Assembly: GCF_021018895.1 (NCBI RefSeq) | Contig: NC_079384.1 | Span: 9,905,140-9,969,139, forward strand | Reading direction: 5' to 3' | DNA length: 64,000 bases | Origin: Seriola aureovittata | Lineage: Eukaryota > Chordata > Actinopteri > Carangiformes > Carangidae | Shown here: positions 1 through 12,654 of the stretch, one piece after another | Position numbering within the stretch: position 1 is the first letter of the stretch | How the letters are laid out: each line of letters opens with the position of its first letter | Made by a program: the position numbers and the translations under genes | The notes under the pieces: model-generated | The model's input: only the letters and a program-made list of their open reading frames with translations | The model's database searches: none | What the model was told of the DNA's origin: nothing

Positions 1-3000
1 GAGAGGAAGGGGAGGATAGTTGGGCAGGCCTAAGCAGCGCCTGCAGTCTCACTGATAGCACATGACTGACAGGAATGCCAGGTCCCAGTGGAAGAATGGG
101 GTACTGGGATGGAGAGTGCTTGGCGTGATGCAGACGACGCAAGATGTACAGCGGAAGGGAAGCTGCCACAGTTGGAACACTCATATAAACAAAGTCCTGG
201 CAGAGTCCAGATATTTGCCTTCATCACCAAATAAATATCCCTCCACTGTTGATGCCTGCAGATCCCTCAGCAACTGTCATAAATATATCCAATGAAATTA
301 TGACATTTAAAGTCGGGGCTGTCTATGTTGCAATATTTTAGAAATATCCTTTAATATACAAGGACTCTGCTTGGTTGTAATACATTATGATGCATCTATA
401 ATTCCTGTTAATTAGGGATTTCATTTCCCAATCCTTTGCGGATTATTTGAAAGAATAACAGAAAAAACAAATTGTGCTTTCAAAATTAAAAAAAATAAAT
501 AAAAAGTTACAAAAGCTTGAAGTCAACATAAAATAAGGGACAAAAATAGAAAGTCTGGAGCTGTTCCTCAGGACTCAGCCCTAGTTTGGCACAATCCTCA
601 ATTGTTTTGTTTTTTTCTCAAAGAGGACTTAAGCATTTTTCATTCCTGTCTTCAATAGTGGCCATACTGTGAGCACATTCAGTGGGCTGATCCATCCCTC
701 TGCTCTTTCATGGCTTAGGGGAGACAATTGGGGGGATTTGCTTTGATGTGTCTGTTTCAACATAAACTTGTACATGAGTGAGCGATGTGTCAGAATTGTC
801 CATATTTTCTTTATTCCATCAGTCAGTGACATATTGTTGGTGAACTGGGGGGGATTTGCACTCGCAAGTTGTCCGTCAATATCTGTCCACCATATTTCCA
901 CCTGCGTCACAGATCCTACATACAGTATAACGCACTGGGTGAGTGGCAGGCAGGAAGTGGACCATTCAGTCTTACTCAGCTCGGCTTGACCTGATAAATG
1001 AAGACGGAACAACAGCGCCGACAACAAGTGAGCTATGTAAAAACAAACGGAGCAGCAGTTGAGATCACAAGTGTCTGGTTAGGGTTGGGACCAGAGTGAA
1101 AACTGTGATAGATTGTCATCTTTTTTTTTTTTCTTGACACCTCAAGCTGTAGTTTCAGCTCCATTTGTTCAGTGCGTCTCAGTTCAATATGTGCATTTTG
1201 TTATCTCTTCTGTTTACTCTGTGATGCAGAATGGAAACGCACAAGTGATGAAAACAAATAGAAAATATCTCAATATCTAATTTCATGCTGGTTCAAAGCT
1301 GATGATAGTGCTAATGCAGCCACATCACCATTTTCTAAGGGTGTCTGTTTTTTTGTTTTTTTTTGCTTTCCAGTTTGAGCCTGTTTAGGAACCTGCTCCT
1401 GCCAAGGTGGGTGGAGTAGCAAAAGGTGAGGTTGTGCCTTGGTGCCATGGTGACGCAGTGCAATTTTTGGCCTGGATCCATTTTCACTTACGCAGAGCAC
1501 CTCATAGCAAAAGATTCAAAAACCATTCAGTGGGTTATGTCTTGATGAAGATTTGAAGGTGTATTAGCTGATTTTTGTTATTGTTTTTACAAAAGAACTC
1601 ATTACAGCCACTTTAGGAAAATGTTGAATAAAGATGTAAAAGTGATGGGTGTGCTAGACAGTGAATGTGGAAAGCTTTTCAAAACTGAGTTCCATTCATA
1701 GTGATCAGCAGCCCTGTCAAGCTGCAGGGCGTGATCGTTGAAACGGTCATTCTGTATTATGTGGCAGTAAAAATCTCTCTAACAGCACCTTTAAATAGGG
1801 GGGACTCATTACTCTTCAACCGATGTATGAAAAATATCCTTGAATTAAGCCCTCTAAATCTTCAACCCCAAACTCTTTGTGTCATTTCATTTCCAAAGTA
1901 ATAAGCAAAACACACAAAACCTCTATAGTTCTCCGCTCAGGCAAAGGAGGGGATAAAGAACTTGATTTTCTACTGTCACCGTCTCTCCTACAGATGTCTA
2001 CCCCTTAATCAAATTGAAAAGAATGACTAATTCAAACACCCTGGCATTCTCTGAAGTCTCTCATCCTCTCTTAAAATCACATACACACACACACACATGC
2101 CCGATTATGCTGTGTTATGTCGTCTTTCAGAGCAGCACACAGAGCTATAGCTATACAGTAATTCTGCTGGGGTTGATTACTGATGCTTCCTGGAGATATT
2201 TTGGGGAAACAATTGTGCGGATATGATGACATAACAGATCACAAAAGATCACAAAATCTTACAATGTTATCATATGTCAGATGATAATGCTCCATAATAA
2301 TGCTCCATTTTAAAAAGTATTCATTCATATATTGCCCAAGTCTTGACCACTGTGCATTTGTGAGCCAGGCATAGGATAATTAATTATATGCATAACAGAG
2401 TATCTAGTGTAATAAGAATTTTAAGCATCAATTGGATTTGTATGGTCACTGTTCGTAATGCACTCAATATGCATTTTAGGGACAACATAGGCGAACGTCA
2501 ACATGATTAAAGTGACCTGAAAAACATGCATCGATGAAAATCTGAAACAGAATATCCGTTTAAAAGTTATCGTTAATCACCATAGAGACAGACCATTAAA
2601 TCAGAGTGGACATTTTACAGTGAAATGGAATATGCAAAAGAACATGCCATATGATGCGTAAAGCACCAGTCCAAATGACTAATGCAAAGATATCAGATTA
2701 ATTACCAAATGAAAACTGCTTTTGTATGGGGAGAAGTTAAGTCAGCGCCACAGTTGGGGAGGGGTGGAGTATCGACACACACATCCATCTTACATCTGAT
2801 GTTAAAATTGAATATTTGCATGAACTTTTTGTAAGAAACGTTGTATATCAAAGGAAACAGGAGCCTTTAGCTTTCGCTAATGTTCTTGGTACTGATATAA
2901 ACTTTGGGCATCCCTTTGTTCTATTCAGCTGAAAACTGAATCCTTGATTAAATACAAAACACATGCACTGCCACTTCTTCTTCTTTTTTTTTTTGTCAGC

Positions 3001-4230
3001 GTGCCAATCTCAGTCAAACAGCCAATGATGTATCGTAAAATCCAGGGCGGCACCCAAGGCAACCAGTCAGATTTCAAGGGTAAATCATTCCTCCGCTCGC
3101 ATCACTTGCCTCTGCCCTACCTCACACCTTTTATCCCTGAGAGTGAGCTGAGACGCCTTGTTAGTATTCTGAATCACAAACCCAAAGGCAGAAAGCCTGT
3201 CTGGCTATCTGTTTACGTCTGGGCTTGCTTTCTGTTTGTCTATGTCTCCATCTCTCCCCTCCTACCATCTTTGTAGCACTGTGAAACAAGCTCAGCCATC
3301 CCTCAATGAGATGCAAACAATGCTTTGTAAATGTGTTTGTGTGAACATGGCGTCGAAAGCCTGAATAGATGATAAACAATATGAGATAATGACGCGCTTT
3401 GAGTGAGTGTTTGGGTGTGTATCTCCACTGAGGGAAAATGGGAGAACAAGAGCTTGTACTGTATTTGTGTGTTTGTGTGTTTGTGTATTTCAAAAAGGGG
3501 GAAATATCTCACAGTGAGCCCAGATGTGTGTGTATGTGTGGACTGGAACACGTAGGTAGGCCTTTTTGAATGTGTGTGTCTGTTTATATCCTGCAGCCAC
3601 TGTGTGTATATACAGCAGCTATAGACTCGGAGCATGTTTTCCCCCACTGCTCCAGAGCTGTCTGTGACTACCCAGCTGCCTTTAACACATGTTCCAGTCA
3701 CAGGGAAAACACACCTCTAAATCTGGAGGATGACAGAGGGGTGGGGAGCACTGCCTCATGACTAATTACCATTCTGCCTGTTAATTAGCGTGAAGAAAAA
3801 TAAAGGATAGTCTGAGTGCAAGGGGAGGGAAAAGAGGTTCAAGGAGGAGAGAAGGGATGGGAATGTGTTCAAGTCAACCAAACTTTTCATTTAGCTTCCG
3901 ACACCCATCCATATTAACCTCCACATGTCCTATATAATAACTGCATGTGAGCTACAAGTGATGTGGCACAGGGCAGGTACCATAGCTCACTGGAAATTAA
4001 AACTGCCCCAGGTGTGTTGAGCACTTCATGTCTAGACTGACTCAGGCTTGCAACTTGCTTTTGCTTTTTTCTTGTCATTGATAGTTTTAAGAGCATCAAT
4101 TGTGAAATACAGAATTTGAAAAGGGGCTTAATCACTCGCTTTTTCCAGTATCTGCTGACAACCAATTCTGTTGTGCAGCTTATGGTGGTCTTTAATTAAT
4201 TTAATACGGTCATGGTTTTACAAGAGAATT
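1..4230. other. Unique intronic sequence, no gene seen
   Basis: Mostly unique sequence with a few T and A tracts (about 1122-1132, 1358-1364, 2986-2994), a short CA run (2083-2097) and a TG-rich diffuse stretch (about 3328-3580). The 110-codon frame at 2944-3276 starts with a hydrophobic run produced by a T-rich tract and has no recognisable domain. Confidence 0.6.
2083..2097. repeat. Short (AC)n microsatellite
   Basis: About seven uninterrupted AC units. Confidence 0.85.
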
Positions 4231-4317
4231 GAGTAATTTAAGTTCAAAGTTCATTCTTTACTTTGGACACAGCGGTTAACATTGTTTTCTCGAGCACTCT
4301 GAAGCGCCTCTTTGCTT

Positions 4318-5545
4318 TTTGCGAAGACATAGATGGAAAGATCAACCTTACTCTCACATCACAAAGACTGGAAACGGGGGAAAATTGTGCCCTGCAGCCA
4401 CGAAATAGCAGCACACATACGATGCGCCTGTAAAGCTGGTGAACTTTAGCGGTGCTTGTATGCAAAGTTTGTTCCCTTTAGACAATAATGTTTATGCTAA
4501 GCTAAGCTAACCAGCCCCTGGCTATAGCTTGAAGTGGCAATAGACAACTTTCTCTCCTTGTGCTTCCAAGTGGTATCAATGTTGTTTCCGCTGACACAAA
4601 GAAGAATATAGTACATTTCACCGCTGCTCATTTTTAGAAAGGTCACTGCCAGGAAATGTGTTCTTTGTATAGATTATCGAACAGACAAGCAATAATTTGT
4701 TTCTGGCTGCTAGCTGTAGTGTTAGCAACATGGCTGCCGCTATCTGCCTGGCTACTGTCCAACACAAGAGACAACTGTAAGAATCCCAAATGAACAAGAA
4801 ACCTCTGATCTCGGTGCTCTGATGAAGGCAAAATAAAACACTTGGTTGTATTAATAAGTACGCATGGTTTGTGACTTACTGATCTAATAGAAATAAATAC
4901 AACTGAATGTTGGTTTTGGACCCACATGGTCAGACTGGCCATAGGGACTCCCAGGACAAAGCCAGCTGGGCTGCCACATTGTATTGATGGATGGTAAAAA
5001 AATGAATCAGTCCCAGAGGATAAGTCCAGGGTTGAATTTATGTCCCAGTCCAACCAACAGGGTCTCTCCACTGAGTGAACAACCGTCCAAGGTTCACTCT
5101 TGTTTTATTTCAGTTTCTGTCACTCTCCCTCTTCTCCTTCTTTGCCTTCTCCAACAACGGGGCTCTTCTTCCGCCAGGTAGAGTTTCCACAGTTTCTCCA
5201 CCATTTCCGCTACCTGGGGAAAGCTACCAATAGCTATGCACTTCTTCTGTGCCGATAATTAAGCATTGATTTTTCTGCGAAATGTCATTGTTGATTGCAG
5301 AAAAAAAAGTTCATTGTGAGAGTGAGGCTTAACTAATCGAAACATAGATGGTGTCATTATTCTCTAGCCATAACATCCTGCAATCAACATTTACTTCAAA
5401 ATGATAAGTTAATACAAAAAAGTTAAAGTTACTGTTCCTTCAGTGTTTTACTGTACAGACATGAGCTTAGTATCAGTCTTGTCCTTCAACTCTCAGCAAG
5501 AAAGAAAAAAAGTATTTCCCAAAACATCGAACAATTATTTTAAGG
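4318..5545. repeat. Rearranged pieces of a dispersed teleost repeat
   Basis: Three segments resemble parts of one repeat family that I recall from many fish genomes. The first is 4318-4385 (ending near ACTGGAAACGGGGGAAA). The second is 4467-4530, with the hallmark GCTAAGCTAAGCTAA at 4496-4510. The third is 5449-5545 (CTCAGCAAGAAAG, then TATTTCCCAAAAC-TCGAAC). The first piece resembles the reverse complement of the third, so the copies are in opposite orientations or rearranged. About 0.9 kb separates the second and third, which would be adjacent in the family as I remember it. The family assignment rests on memory. Confidence 0.5.
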
Positions 5546-5646
5546 ACTTCTCGTCTATGCTAGCTTTGAGGCTGAGGTTCAAAGTTCATTTTTGACCTTG
5601 ACCAAACTGCATTCAGAAATATTGAATGGAGTGTTACTGTTAAATG

Positions 5647-5862
5647 GTCTGCACTTTTATAGCACTTTTCTAGTCTTAGAGACCACTCAAAGCACTTTGC
5701 AATATATGCCACATTCACCCATTTGCACACACATTCACACACCATTATTCTGATGGAGCAGCCATCATGGGTAATTTGGGGTTCAGTATCTTGCCTGAGG
5801 ATACTTCAAAACACAGACTGGAGGAGCCCAGGATCGAACCACCGACTTTCTGATTAGTGGAG
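5647..5862 (-). mobile_element. tRNA-derived SINE remnant
   Basis: Read on the minus strand, a polymerase III B-box-like motif (GGTTCGATCC, complement of 5831-5840) is followed by a body containing complements of CACTCAAAGCACTTT and CACATTCACCCATTTGCACA. I recognise this as a very common teleost SINE-like repeat with a tRNA-related head. The A-box side (right end) is missing or badly decayed, so the copy is truncated at its 5' end and probably inactive. Confidence 0.6.
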
Positions 5863-5864
5863 CA

Positions 5865-8280
5865 TCCATCCAGAAGCATCTAGAGAGGTGAGTCTTGATT
5901 CAAATTAAATTGTATAACTGCCTTGTTTTGTCTTTTTGCTGTATATGTAACACTGGAATAAATTAATACATTTTGCATGTGTGTTCTGTTGCAATAAGGC
6001 TAAGAAATTGATTAATATTTTTATTAAAATACATTATGTAGTGCATATTGTATGCAGCTTTATAGACAATTTATAATGTATGAAAATATTTTTGTGTGTA
6101 TGTTATTTCTATTTCATAGTTTCTTTTTAATTGGTGGCCTATAGCCTGAGCTACAGTTGGATGAATTAACAGATGGCAATTCTTCTGATTGAAAGCAGAT
6201 GGGGATATGTAGCTGCATTGAAAATTCCATCCCTGAGTAGAACATTTGGCATCCTGTATGGGTTCTTTAGTATGGTTATGCCATTTAAAAAAAGAGAAGG
6301 TTAAGTGCAGCCACAGCCTTACTCTATCAATGTGAAAAGCTCTCTAGCATCATGTCTTGATTTATCTGGATGACATACTGTATGTACAACTAAAGCTGGC
6401 TAGCTCTGAACTGAAGGACTTAACTACCACCAGCTTTTACATGTTAGTTGTTTGTGCCAAAATGAAATGAGTAACTTTTTATGCTGGCATACACACATGC
6501 CACAGAAATACTAGTAAACCAACGAGGAAGAGACACTGCACGCTACTAAAATGTTGGCACTTGATCTAATCTATGCACGATGATGATTAGGTTAAGTTAG
6601 CAGAAAGTATCTACCAATAATCTGAAGCACAGCTAATGTTGGACTGAATCCGTTTTCCCTTAATTCTCTGACTTCTTCGAAATCTCAGTCTCACTATCAA
6701 AGGCAATCATTATTTGGCAGCAGGGGTTCTCACCACACTCACTAGACACATTTATTACACTGCACCAAGTCTTTTGACTCACTGCCACATTTCATATGGC
6801 ACACCAACTGGTTGGAGTTGATGTTAAGTATTACTGAATTGGGCGTTACCCTTAATTTCCATAACTTGACCGACAAGTCATGCATAGTAAAATCAAGATT
6901 TGCATATGCATGGCAATCACAGATGCAATATGGCATTATGTTAATTGCTAAATACTGAAATAAATTATTTAAATTCCATTCACTGTGTGGGGTGTGCCAA
7001 TACTGAGGTATTTTTAATTTGCCCATTTTTGAGATATAGCACCTGCTGCAGTCCATGATACATACCTATTTCATCAAGTGTGTAAATACAGCACTGGAGG
7101 AGGCTGAAGGCATGCAGCTGATTTAAGCTGCGCTTGCTTTCCACCACAGCCTAATTTTTACCACTGGGAAGGTCGGGATGACTGACTAAAATCCATTTTT
7201 TATGGGAAGAAAAAAGTAGATCTCCAGTGGTCTAATTTCTTTTATAATAAGAAACACACACATACACATATCGCACCCACCACATGCATGCATGCATACA
7301 CACAGGCATAGCACTGCTTCACTCTCAATATCACAGCCTAATCAGTGGCTGACACTTCCCTCATTGTTATTGATGGGCTACGAGAGAAGAATAGGCTATG
7401 AGTTTGCTGCAATCTGGCCAGATTGTTCTATGGTTACAAAAAAAAAAAAAAAAACACAAATCAAGGCCAAAATGCCTGAAATAGACAGTTTTCGTCCTTT
7501 ATCACATAAGCCATACATATTGCTATCTGTCCTGTGCAGCAGTGCAGCAGGGAAAGTAGGGTGGACATGATTTATACCTTGAGTGAATTTGATGGATGTC
7601 CATTACTATGTGTGAGCTGTTTACATACAAGAGTGATATGCAGCTGCCAGGATGTGTCTGTTGAAAACTTTAATGCTAAACCAAGAAGAGGCCAAAAAGA
7701 CATAAAGCTAGAGGGACGGCTGTCACTGAGGAACTTTTCTTCCTATGATGCGACCATAGCAGTTAAATAATTGGCATCATAAATTTTAGGAGATTTAATT
7801 ACTTTGATGACAAAACAGCACAATAATGAAGGTATTTCATTTGCTATGGACATGGAAAGTACGATGTGTGATATACAGCTCTATAATACCTTGAATGAAA
7901 TCTAGACTGTCAGTCACACATCTGTAGTCTCAGATATTGTGCATGCAAACACAACTGCAGTTAATTAGAGCTTCATTATGGTTCTTACTAATGAGCCTCT
8001 TTACTGTAGTAGTAAATACATGGTGAATAAACTTAAGTAAGTTTGTACTGTCGCCATTTCTTTTATAAGGTTTCACTATTTTTTGGGTCTTGAATACATT
8101 TAGCAGCCCTGGTAACTAGTGTTTACAGTATACTGCATTTTCTTGAGCTGTACCCTGGTGTAATTGCTGCTGCAATGTCCCCATTTTGCTGCAGGGATCA
8201 TTACATTTTCATCAGCTAAGACAGTAAACAAGGCGACTGCAGCCATTTCATTCATCAAGATAAACACGCACACTTACACA
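5865..8280. other. Unique AT-rich intronic sequence, no gene seen
   Basis: No exon or repeat family recognised. Contains an A tract at 7439-7454. The open frames at 6742-7056 and 7292-7770 look accidental. Confidence 0.55.
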
Positions 8281-8289
8281 GTCTCACTA

Positions 8290-8616
8290 TCAAATGTCAT
8301 CTGAACTAACTAGCAAAATAAAATATTTCAATAGGCGCATGGCACAAAGAGCAATGCGGCACACGATGTTCTGGTCTGGTGTGCTCAATCTACAATGCTC
8401 CAAGAAGTCATTAAGCTCGTGGAGGATGAAGATGTCCCCGGCTTGTTTGCCTTGCACGTCAGCGGTGCTGAACGTGAAACCGGGAGCTGGCACTGTATCA
8501 CGCAGGAGTGCACACTGCATCATGACGGAGCTCCCAAGCTGCGAGTCTGTAACAGGTGCTGTTTCAAAGGACTGGAGATAACAGAGGGGAAAGAAAGGGT
8601 GAGGGGAGACGGACAC
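8290..8616. other. Unexplained patch open on both strands, possible exon or conserved element
   Basis: This block is richer in GC than its surroundings and stays open on both strands over roughly 95-108 codons. On the minus strand a strong pyrimidine tract ends TTATCTCCAG at about 8573, like a 3' splice site, followed by open frame through about 8290. I see no convincing downstream 5' splice site and recognise no domain in either translation. It could be an unrecognised exon, a conserved regulatory element or chance. Confidence 0.25.
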
Positions 8617-8724
8617 AGACAGGGAGAGAGAGAGAGGGGTGGGGGTGGGGGGTGGTTGCTGCTGAAGGGGATGTATTCCTCTTCATCTTCAGAGATTTCT
8701 TTCTGCTTTCTCTTTCTGTATGTT

Positions 8725-8806
8725 TGTGTGTGTGTGTGTGTGTGTGTGTGCCCGTACACGTGCACACAATAGCAAAAAATAAATAAATAAATAATAAAAA
8801 AAAAAA
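8725..8806. repeat. (TG)n microsatellite followed by A-rich (AAAT)n tract
   Basis: TG run at 8725-8750, then an (AAAT)n/A tract at 8774-8806. A purine-rich G-run stretch lies just to the left (8615-8655). Confidence 0.85.
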
Positions 8807-8809
8807 TAC

Positions 8810-11330
8810 TGGCAGACTGGGAAATTCTATTCTGTTTTTGAAGAGAATAATACTTTAAGCTCCGCTCTTGAAGATTAAGGATGAATTTTACCAGCAGTCC
8901 ATACAGGTTAAATATTCATAAGATTTGCACTTCTAACCTGGTATAATACCAGACACCTGCATTGTGTACTATTAACCCCTGCACGTAACCTTCCACTGAC
9001 ACATTTTATCATTTTGCCTTTCCACTTCTCGTGATCCATAATTTAGAGGTTTACTGGAAAAACTGCTTCCACACTGGACTAAAAGAAAAACAAAAAGAGA
9101 TTCTCTTTGCTGTCTGGAACAAAAGACCTTTTTCTGATGTATTTTCCAAAGTCTTTTGTCTTCTTATTGCTAAATATAGGCACAGAGCATCATCAATAAA
9201 TATATTCTGTTTAGAGGCGCCAAAGCAGAAACAATCGACATCTTATATTCCATGGAGTGAAAGCCATGCCATAACCAGCTATCACTGGGTTTCCATGCAG
9301 CTGTGTTGTTATTTGCATCATGTTCCTGTTAACCATATTGTATGGGCCATTCAACATTCAGTGATACCATAGATATACAAATTCTGACTGATGTCTTTAT
9401 TAAAAGTTATCAAATTTTTCACTGTGTTATTTGAAATCTTTTGGCCAGTGTACAGAGAGTTCAGCCTGTCATTCCTTCAGCCTTCAGGGGCGCAATTTGG
9501 AAAACGGATTACAACATTATGTTAAACAGCAAATTTACAGTACTCTTTGATTTCTAGGTTTTACCAGCAATTATGTAAAGTCTATATTTATGGCCCTGTG
9601 TGTTCATCTAATGACGACTTACAATTTGTACGCGCAAAACTATTACCACCACAGATGATTGTATTTGTCAGTCGGGTAATTTGGGAATTCCGAGATGATA
9701 AGAGGGTTAACCGCCTGAATACTTTGACTGAGATCATCCTGACTATTTTTAAAGACACCAAAGAAGCTATGAGAGCCAGCCATCAAAACACATCTTCCTG
9801 AATCACCGGAGACATTTCTGTAACTTTTATTATTCATTAGACTTCTCCTTTTGCCAGACGGCCTCAAACACAGACTTGGCTTCCTCTGCTATGATGCATT
9901 ACATTACGAATTTAGCAGGGGTGCTTGAACTGTACCTTGAGAGGACATAATGCGATTATTAAACTATTAAAGAAAGATGGCGTGAGAGAGTGAAAAGCAG
10001 CACTAGAGCTCCTGCTTGTCAACGAGGTGTGTAAACGCTTATCCTCCTTGGTATCATTTACATTCCCCTTTAGAACTGATGCCATGCAAAAGTAATTAAG
10101 TTCAACCGTGCTGTTTGGATCCATGACAACAGATGGAAAAATACAGTCCTGACATAACTCATTACTTGTGAGTGATTGAGTTGCATTCTTATTTGTAAAC
10201 AGCTTTGTCTGACTTTACCAAAGGTGCCAAGAATTGTAGTAGGCGCGGCACATTACATCACCACAGCGGGAGCAAGAGTGACCTGAATAATTCACCTCCT
10301 TCTGGTAAGTGAAGCTGTATGTATCATCGCATCATAGTCTTGCACGCACGCATTGTCAAAAAGTGGGGGCCTGTGTTTGAGTTGATGATCCTCTCAGAAT
10401 AATGCAGATCACTCGGATGTTCTATAGAGGAAACATGACTTGAGTGCATTTAAATCTTGAATGGATTTAAATGTGTAATTTCTTACAGAGCTGAAAGAGA
10501 ACTCGTGTTCATTTTGCGTGCATTTGCTTTACATGCTTTCAAATAAACATATGTGTGTTGAGTCATTTCAGAAAGTCATTTGTAAAATTAAATAAAAATG
10601 TCTTTAGTTTGAGGATGTAACCGTGCTCATTATTCACTTATGAAATCTGTGTGTGAAATCTATTTCCCTGCATTTTCTTTTGATAAGAACAGTAATGGCG
10701 CCATAGATAAATAACTGTCAAGAAATGACCTTTATCTAAACAAGTGCTTCGGTTTGTAAATAAGCACAGCATTAAACGAAGAGATCTCTTGATTATCATG
10801 GGGTGAGATGGATGCTTTGGTGTAGACTGGCAATTTAGGCTTAAAGGAGAAGGCACTGCCATTAAAACATGATTATACAGTGATTATAGGATGAGAGAGT
10901 GTAGGGTCGGAAGCTGAGATCTTTTGACACGTAGTATCAACGTCTCATGGAGCACTGTCATTTTCTGTCTTCTCAGGAGCAAAAACATCAACTTGCAGCT
11001 TTTCACCTTACTTTTGAGTTTACCTCGTAGTAACACATGAATGGTTCATCTTACTCCTCTAATATAAGGAGTGCTGTGTATCTCTTTTTTTGTCTGTGTA
11101 AATTACAGAGTATGCCTTTGGGCTTTTTTTTTTTTTTTACTGTTGGTTGGACAAAACAAACATTTTGAGGAAATCTCCTCAGGCGCTGAAAAATTTTAAT
11201 TTTTCACTATTTTCTGACTTTTTAATACTCTAAACAACTGTGAACAATTAATAAAAAAAGTAATCAGCAGATTCATTGATCATGAAAATATTCAGCGGCA
11301 GCGTGACCAAAAATCATCATCAACATATTA
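8810..11330. other. Unique intronic sequence, no gene seen
   Basis: No repeat family or exon recognised. A T tract lies at 11126-11139. Open frames at 9031-9372 and 9547-9801 have no recognisable domain. Confidence 0.55.
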
Positions 11331-11332
11331 AC

Positions 11333-11420
11333 AAGGCACTTTATTGGGAACACCATACTAATACTGGGTAGGGATTCTTCTAAGAGTCAGCTCCATGTTG
11401 ACATTACTGCATCGACATAA
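11333..11420. mobile_element. Short fragment of a dispersed DNA repeat
   Basis: The phrases GGGAACACCATACTAATACTGGGTAGG and, after a gap, TCCATGTTGACATTACTGCATC resemble a non-autonomous teleost repeat that I remember. Only a short decayed piece remains, with no identifiable ends. Confidence 0.45.
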
Positions 11421-12389
11421 TTTGTGAAACATTGTGAAATGTATTCACTGTATATAGCATGGCCATAACTAACAATTACAATGAACAAAAAAAAATCACA
11501 AGAAAAATAAAAATTAAAAGTGAAAATGAAATAGAAATAACATAATGAGGGAAATGGACTATATGAAATACCAATACACAGATATATACATATACATATG
11601 AATGTAAAAAAGACAATGTTGATGGTATTTGTTGTTGAAAAATGTGGGCAAACAGGATAAACATAGTTGAATCTAGCATTCTCAACTTTCCTGTTTATGG
11701 TTATACGACATGAATGTTCACACTAATGTTCACACTTTTAATCAATAGCACAAACACGATGATTGGTCAGTGTGCTGGCATACACAGTGATTTTTACACC
11801 AGGAATGGGTGAGAAACACTGACAGTGTGAATGCCCCCAGGAGCTGCAAGCAAATACTACTATCATGTGCACAGGATTATGATGCAGTTTTCTCCACAAA
11901 CGTCAATGATATTAGTTATGCCCATATCCGTGCTCCTCGTCTTGCCCTACATAGTACAAATCTGGCTCTGGTTTTTATGTATCTCAGGGATCATTCTGTG
12001 CTGTGATGCATAACAGAGTGCAAAACCCACGACGCCACGTGGCTCCAGGTGTTTCCTCTGATCTGCATTCATATCAGGAGCTCAAGGATGTCGAGCTGAG
12101 TAAACTTTCGCTCTTCCAAGGGCTGAAATATTGCTTTGCATTTTTTCCCTCATGAATGCCCACTCACCGTTCAGTGGGGTCACTTTTTTTTTTTTTTTAG
12201 CTTTTTGAAAATTATTTTCTGTAAAGAAAGAGGAGAGTGCTGCCTTTTGTGCCCAATGTTTTGGATGCTGCTGACATCTGCCGCTACAACCTTAATCCTG
12301 TCGGCTACATTCAGCATGATTGAGCTCAAATCATTGCAAATGCTAATAACTCCAACGGACCTATACATACACACTTGCAAATGCACGCG

Positions 12390-12392
<3 letters not shown>

Positions 12393-12443
<51 letters not shown>
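12393..12443. repeat. (AC)n microsatellite
   Basis: About 25 uninterrupted AC units. The frames at 12136-12495 (+) and 12180-12593 (-) run through it and are artefacts of the repeat. Confidence 0.95.
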
Positions 12444-12445
<2 letters not shown>

Positions 12446-12603
12446 TACAAATACCCAAACACACACAAAGAGTCAAGGCAGAGCTTTGTCTGTAGATGAA
12501 CTGACTTGAAGCCAAACCCTCTGGCTCAGCTACAGTATCAGCTGTAAAAGATGGATTAGGGTCCTCTATAACTACTCTCACACTGAGGCACAATGTAATA
12601 AGT

Positions 12604-12650
12604 TGTGTGTGTGTTTGTGTGTACGCCTCTGTGTGTGTGTGCGTGGGTGT
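12604..12650. repeat. Imperfect (TG)n tract
   Basis: TG units interrupted by TTTG, ACGCC and CG. Confidence 0.8.
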
Positions 12651-12654
12651 GCTA

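Noticed and set aside
2944..3276. 110-codon plus-strand frame beginning with a hydrophobic, signal-peptide-like run
   Set aside because: The Leu/Phe run comes from a CTTCTT/T tract. There is no domain, no splice context and no second supporting signal.
3303..3701. 132-codon minus-strand frame rich in His and Thr
   Set aside because: It runs through diffuse TG-rich sequence, which reads as alternating His/Thr on the minus strand. Repeat artefact.
12136..12593. Frames of 119 and 137 codons on opposite strands
   Set aside because: Both pass through the AC microsatellite (poly-His-Thr or poly-Val-Cys). Not genes.
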